DNA from: Corydoras sp. C115
Taxonomy: Eukaryota > Chordata > Actinopteri > Siluriformes > Callichthyidae
Length of the DNA stretch: 64,000 nt
Reading direction: 5' to 3'
Assembly: GCA_019802505.1 (NCBI GenBank)
Contig: JAFMOC010000003.1
Coordinates: forward strand, 9,105,001-9,169,000
The translations under genes were made by a program, and so were the position numbers. Of the stretch, positions 58,947-64,000 are shown in pieces (position 1 is the stretch's first letter; each line of letters begins with the position of its first letter). The notes under the pieces are model-generated. The model saw nothing but the letters and a program-made list of their open reading frames with translations. It did not search any database and was not told where the DNA came from.

Positions 58947-60017
58947 TGTAATATTCAAACAAAGTTGATCAACAAACAAAAAAAAACATGTTTTAGTTGT
59001 AGCACAAAATAGATATTTATTTATTTTTAAAAAATGTATAAAGCTGATGTATTTGTAAAGATGTTTTTATCATAATCTTTTTCAATTGCCTTTACTGGTA
59101 CTGAATTTTGGTATTATTCGCTCCTCCGCCTTGACCGTGGGGGCAGGCTATCACCATTACCCCTGCTGTTTATATCAACTGGGGTTGAGGCACTGCAACA
59201 GTTTTTATTAAGTTGGATGTGCACAAACTCATTTGATTTCAGCAGGGAGATGAATGACATCCATTGGGCATTACAAGTACCCAGTGATGCCCATTGGTCT
59301 GATGAATATGACTGCTTTCCAACAATTAATTAACTAGCTGTTGAGGGAAGCACTATCTCAACAAATTCAACAATTCAAATCATGCATGTTGCTATGACCC
59401 TCTGCCTGTGTGGCATGAGTCCAAGGTGGTGGAGACCACCTTGGACACAGGGGAACCGACACAGATGACAATACTGTCAGGGAATATATACATTTAGGGA
59501 AAACACATGACAGAAAGCACACAGCTGATGCGAATGACACTCAAGGTAAGATAATTGACAATTAACCAACTGAAAAGGAACACGTGAAACATGAAATCAA
59601 AGGCCAGACGAGGGAGATAGAGTGGACTTCTAACACATGAACTAAAACCAATAACTAAAACTTTGTTTAAAAACTTAAACAGCCTTTTTATTATTAACTC
59701 TGAGGGAGACGAGATTGCCTATAGGGCGAAGTTCATGATCTGTCTCATCATGAATTCCTCAAAAAACAAAATAATAATAATAATAATAATAATCATAATA
59801 ATAATAATAATAAACTTTAGGAAGAATGGTGCAGACACTGCATCACAAGGCAGTAGCAGCAGAAAGTAATAATTTACATGAAAAACAACTTTCAAGAGAA
59901 TCTGCTGTGCCACTACCACTTTCTACCACTATGCCGCTATGTGCTGAGAGTGGTAGAAAGATGTTAACATATTTTATCTTACACTCTACTCTTTCCATGT
60001 TCATATTTGTATTTATA
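58947..60017. other. Unrecognised stretch with an (AAT)n microsatellite
   Basis: (AAT)n at 59771-59813. Otherwise no recognised feature. Confidence 0.5.
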
Positions 60018-60033
60018 ATGACTGTACAGTAGT

Positions 60034-60368
60034 AGGGCTTAGTGGTTAGCCCATTCACCTCTCAGCGCTAGGAATTCCTGGTTCGAGTTTCCATGTTTCC
60101 ATGTTCTCCCCATGTCCGTGTGGGTTTCCTCCGGATTCTCCGGTTTCCTCCCACAGTCCAAAAACATGGATCAAGTCAATTCTCCAAATTGCCCCATATA
60201 GAGTGTGTCTGTGTGAGTGAGTGTGTGCCCAGCGATGGGTTGGCGCCCTGTCCTGGGTGTATCTGCCCAGCGCCCGAGACGTTCTCCCCTGGATGAGCAT
60301 GGGGATCCCCCCCACGACCCTAATTGAGGTTAAAGCGGAAGATAATGGATGGATGGATGGATGGATGG
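60034..60368 (+). repeat. tRNA-derived SINE, slightly 5'-truncated
   Basis: Starts at gggcttagtggttagcc and ends in (GGAT)n. ATGACTGT is repeated at 60018-60025 and 60369-60376. Confidence 0.9.
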
Positions 60369-60376
60369 ATGACTGT

Positions 60377-60985
60377 TGTAAGTGTTCTAAGTGTTTATCT
60401 TTTCAGGTCATATGCAAACACCACTGTGGTCTATTTTCTTAATATTAACGTATTATACTACTGCAAATATTTTTTGTGCACTGTACGATTATGATAGGGG
60501 CAACTTATCTAATCATTTTGATTTTTTATACTGTGCATTTATTGAATCATTACTTTAAAAATTGCATCATTTAAAACTGACCAATATCAAATCTTTTGTC
60601 TTCAAAATTCTAGTAAAAAGGCTTCAAGTTTATAACAATTAGTTTCCTTATACCGTATAGACAGCATTAATAATAAAGGTAATGATATCAACCACTTCTA
60701 TTTGCCTTATACGTAATTAAAAACAATTATTTCTAAATGTGCTATTGTAGAGGTTACTAACACAAATAAACAGTATACACTAACAGACGCTGTTAAGCGG
60801 GCAGTTGTTACTGGTCCTTTAAGTTCCTTTAAGTTCCTTCTGGCTGAAGCTAGGTCTCAGTCACGTTGACTCACCAGTTGGGTCTTTTCGGCAGGAATCC
60901 GGGTATAGTCAGTGATTCAGTTAGCGAGTTTTTGGCTTAAAATCAATAAAGTTTCCCTCATCTGGATTTTGGGTTAACTCATTCA
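60377..60985. other. Unrecognised AT-rich stretch
   Basis: Contains a tandem tttaagttcc duplication at about 60818-60839. No gene. Confidence 0.4.
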
Positions 60986-60989
60986 GCGT

Positions 60990-61390
60990 TTTCACTTGAG
61001 CTCCTACAATATTAGTGTCTGCTCTTATGCAGAAGACACACAGTTGTATATTTCAGCAAACCTAATAATGTTTACTGAATCAGTAAGCTTGAGGGCTGTA
61101 TCACAGGGATCAAAGAATGGATGGCAAGTAATTTCTGTAAGTAAATTCTGATAAAACTTGCCTTAATATATATAGCTGGATCCAAGGACAAGAAATACAT
61201 TAACAACTGTGTTTAATCACCCAGTTCACCTGTAATTTAGGTGTCTCTTTCACAAACCACATTCACAATATTGTTGGAATTGTGTTTTCCCAGGTTTATA
61301 ACAACTTTAAAGTAAAGAATGTGCTCCCCTTCCAAGATGCAGAAAAACTAGTCCATGCTTTTATAACCTCATGGTTAAAATATTATAATT
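60990..61390 (+). pseudogene. Decayed L2-like LINE reverse transcriptase
   Basis: Conceptual pieces include CSYAEDTQLYIS (the RT active-site block with Asp-Asp altered to Glu-Asp), NSDKT, and LPFQDAEKLVHAFITSWL. Stops separate them. Same clade as the piece at 54541. Confidence 0.62.
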
Positions 61391-61514
61391 TACATATTAA
61401 TTTTGTTTTTCTAAACTTTTTCTAAACTCTGAGTCAAGTTTGCCATCTATTATAAAATTTAACTAGTGCTATTGATAATATTACTAGATAATAGTATATA
61501 TTTTTATATTTATA

Positions 61515-62853
61515 GTGCCTCCAAGTAGAATTCAACCCCCTGCAGATATTGTAAATTTTGCAATTAAATAAAATAAAATTTTGCAAGTTGCAAATAAATT
61601 ACAACATTCAAACTTTGAACAAGAGCAGCATTTCTTAACAGATGCCTAAATATTACAAACCAAAAATATAGGTTGCTCAGTTAAATTATAATACATTGTA
61701 AACAGAAAAATTAGGGTCAATTATTATTCAACAACTAGGTTTATTAGTTAGTGGGAAAAAAACTTGTTTGCAATTACAGCTTTTAATAGCTTTTTAAAAA
61801 ATCTGATCAGGCCAGCACAGGTCTTTTGAGTAATCTTGGCCCACTCCTCCATGCAGATCTTCTCCAAGTTGTCTAAGTTCTTTGACCATCTCATTTGGAC
61901 TTTGATCTTGTGCTCCATCCACAAGTTTTCAGTTGAGTTAAGGTCAGGAAACTAACTAGACCACTGCAACACCTTGATCTTTTCCCTCTTAAACCAGGCC
62001 TTGGGTTTCTTGGCCGTGTGCTTATCATTGTTGTCCTTTTGGAAGATGAAATTTTGAACCATCTTAAGATGCATGATGGAGAAGCAGAGGTTCTTGGCTA
62101 AAATATTAAGGTAGGCTGTGCTTTCCATCTTTCCATGGATGAGGATCAAATGGCCAGGCCCATTAGCTAATGGCCAGGCCCATTAGCTTAGAAGCTGAAT
62201 GGTATTCTTGGGGTCATATGCAGTGTTTTTTATTAGACTAGAGAACCTTGAACCAGTCTGCCTCAGAGTCCTCCAAGTGATCATGAGCAAACTGTAGACG
62301 AGCCTTGACATGACCCTTTGAAAGTAAAGGTACCTTACGGGCTCATCTGGAACGGAGATCATTGCCGTGGAGTACATTAGTTATGGTATTGATTGATTGA
62401 TCAATGTCCGCACCAAAGTGATATCTTCCAAGAACTTGTCTTTGGGTCAGCTTTGACAGTTAGGACAAGCTTGCCTCGTAAAAGGTTAACATTAGTTCCA
62501 TAAGCCTTCCACTTCCAGATGATGCTCCCAATGATGGAGACAGGTAGGCCCAACTCCTTGGAAAGGGTTTTGAACCCCTTGTCACTCTTGTAAACCTCCA
62601 AGATTTTGTCTTTTATGGCCTTGGAATGCTCCTTAGTGTTTCCCATCTTGACCATGTCTGAGTGCTGTTCACAAGGGGCTCTTAAAGTCAGAAAAGTTGG
62701 GAAAAAAACTGATAAATAAAGCATGTGAAAGGCATTGTTCTTTATGCCTCAATTACATGTCCAGGCTAAACTACAATCCAAATGTCACGAGGCCAAGTTA
62801 ACGCCAAATGCGTAAACCTGCAAAATCTGCAGTAGGTTAAATACTACTTAGAT
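61515..62853 (-). mobile_element. Tc1-like element relic, minus
   Basis: Left end tagtgcctccaagtagaatt and right end (complement of gcagtaggttaaatactact) pair imperfectly. Transposase pieces on the minus strand lie at 62660-62401, 62377-62183 and 62149-61952. Confidence 0.8.
61952..62660 (-). pseudogene. Tc1 transposase, three frames
   Basis: MGNTKEHSKAIKDKILEVYK with GFKTLSKELGLPVSIIGSII is the DNA-binding part. The catalytic region is shifted and decayed, with NDKHTAKKPKAWFK near the second acidic position and KVLQWSS before the last. Several lesions. Confidence 0.75.
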
Positions 62854-62871
62854 GAGAATGGGCATGGGAAA

Positions 62872-62933
62872 CATCCATTCTTTATCTTCCACTTAATCCT
62901 TTACTCGGGTCGAATCCCGAGAACCCCGAAGGA

Positions 62934-62936
<3 letters not shown>
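62872..62936 (-). repeat. SINE remnant
   Basis: ccattctttatcttccactt then atcctttactcgggtcg matches the SINE 3' end. The rest is lost at the (TA)n tract. Confidence 0.6.

Positions 62937-63011
<75 letters not shown>
62937..63011. repeat. (TA)n microsatellite
   Basis: About 37 TA units, the longest in the window. Confidence 0.97.
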
Positions 63012-63015
<4 letters not shown>

Positions 63016-63189
63016 CAAAAGATTATTATTTTTATGATAGCTTCATATTAACAATGAGAGAAATCAAATGAAAATCTTGAAAATGAAATAATATTTAAAT
63101 AAAAAATAATTTGCAGTTTATTGTGGTAAATCCCCTCAAAACCATGATCCCCTAAAAAACATGTCTAATATTGGCTCCCACAAACCACT

Positions 63190-64000
63190 AAGACACCCTA
63201 ATCTCAGTAAAGTCATTACATTTATGCCTCATTACCTGCATAAGAGACACCTGTCCCAAATTATCACCTGTATAAAAAGCCACCTGCCAACAGATTCAGT
63301 GACAGTCCAAATTTTCCACCACGGGCAAGAGTAAAGAGCTGTCTAAAGATGTCAGGGACAAAATTATTGACCTACAAAAGGTCGGAATGGGATACAAAGC
63401 CATAAGTAAGAAGCTGGATGGACAACTGTTGGTGGAGATATTCGGAAGTGGAAGAAGTACAACGTTACTGTCAGTCGACCTAGGCCTGGAGCAAGAAGGC
63501 TCATGTCCAGGCCAGTTTGCTAATGAACGTATTCATTAGCAATGACTCCGAGAGAGACTAGAAGAAGGTGCTTTGGTAAGATGAGACCAAAATTGAGCTT
63601 TTTGGCCTCAATTGAACTTTGGAGGAAGAAAAATACAGAATATGACCCTAAGAACACCATCACCACCATCAAGCACAATGGTGGAAGTATTATGATTTGG
63701 GGGTGTTTTTCTTCACAAGGGCACAGACCAACTTTCATCGCATCAACTGGAAGGTAAACAGGGCCATATATCACAAAATCCTATGTGACAACCTCCTTGC
63801 CTGAAAATGGGTCGTGGATGGGTCTTCCAGCCCCGACAATGACCCAAAACATACAGCCAAGGAAAGGAGTTGCTTCATAAGAGACATATCAAGGTCATGG
63901 AATGACCTAGCCAGACGACCAGCCATATGAAGAGAGCTGAAGCTTCGCATTTCCAAATGCATGCCTAAAAACAAAACCTTAAGGAATGGAGATAAGTGAG
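63190..64000 (+). pseudogene. Tc1-like element relic, plus, runs off the window
   Basis: Transposase-like sequence begins near gcaagagtaaagagctgtct (63325). It has the helix-turn-helix stretch (gacaaaattattgacctaca), then KKVLW-DETKIELFG-like (63565-63605), GGSIMIWGCFSS (63680-63718) and ndpKHTAKE near 63838. Many frameshifts. The right end lies beyond the window. Confidence 0.78.

Noticed and set aside
30..64000. True tRNA genes from B-box hits
   Set aside because: Every GGTTCGAATCC hit lies in a SINE head, and no cloverleaf with an acceptor stem could be formed by eye.
1..64000. CRISPR array or prokaryotic operon
   Set aside because: Regular repeats seen are microsatellites, a minisatellite and SINEs, and the genes are intron-bearing vertebrate genes.

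Overview
The window is vertebrate nuclear DNA, almost certainly from a teleost fish. This rests on its two conserved multi-exon genes with GT-AG introns, very dense Tc1/mariner and hAT transposons, a tRNA-derived SINE family with tetranucleotide tails, and long (TA)n tracts. The Tc1 load fits an otophysan such as a catfish, but the species cannot be fixed from sequence alone.

Two protein-coding genes are readable end to end. Gene 1 (+ strand, 3707-20035, 14 coding exons, 593 codons) is ndor1, the NADPH-dependent diflavin oxidoreductase that feeds electrons to the cytosolic iron-sulfur assembly machinery. Every exon joins in frame; intron 11 has a non-canonical GC-AG boundary. Gene 2 (- strand, 28230 down to 24064, 3 coding exons, 222 codons) is ntmt1, the protein alpha-N-methyltransferase that modifies N-terminal X-Pro-Lys motifs. 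Its probable non-coding first exon and CpG-containing promoter lie near 29.7 kb. The genes are convergent, and a structurally intact Tc1-like transposon (20357-21965, 339-aa transposase, ~213-bp inverted repeats) sits between their 3' ends.

The rest is mobile-element sequence and unrecognised DNA. Around 27 full or partial copies of one tRNA-derived SINE lie on both strands, many with clean 8-14 bp target-site duplications. A minus-strand LINE at 54.8-57.1 kb ends in the same 16-bp 3' sequence and tetranucleotide tail, so it is the probable source of the machinery that moves the SINE. Other elements are several Tc1 relics (intron 7, intron 8, intron 13, 27.2 kb, 34.0 kb, 35.7 kb, 61.5 kb, 63.2 kb), a pogo-like relic (intron 9), hAT elements and MITEs (33.6, 49.5, 53.5, 57.9 kb), a deleted Ty3/gypsy-like LTR element (40853-42520), a candidate solo LTR (50.0-51.2 kb), relics of I-like and L2-like LINEs, and an AT-rich minisatellite broken up by insertions (30.3-31.7 kb).

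Several insertions are nested, so their relative ages can be read: the LTR element is inside a SINE copy, a SINE is inside a hAT element, an L2-tailed repeat is inside the LINE, and a SINE plus another repeat are inside the minisatellite. No CRISPR array, operon or other prokaryotic feature is present. I found no convincing new biological system. The most unusual items are a telomere-like insertion in an otherwise intact transposase frame, the GC-AG intron, the nested insertions with both duplications preserved, and an unexplained 58-codon frame at 48.7 kb.
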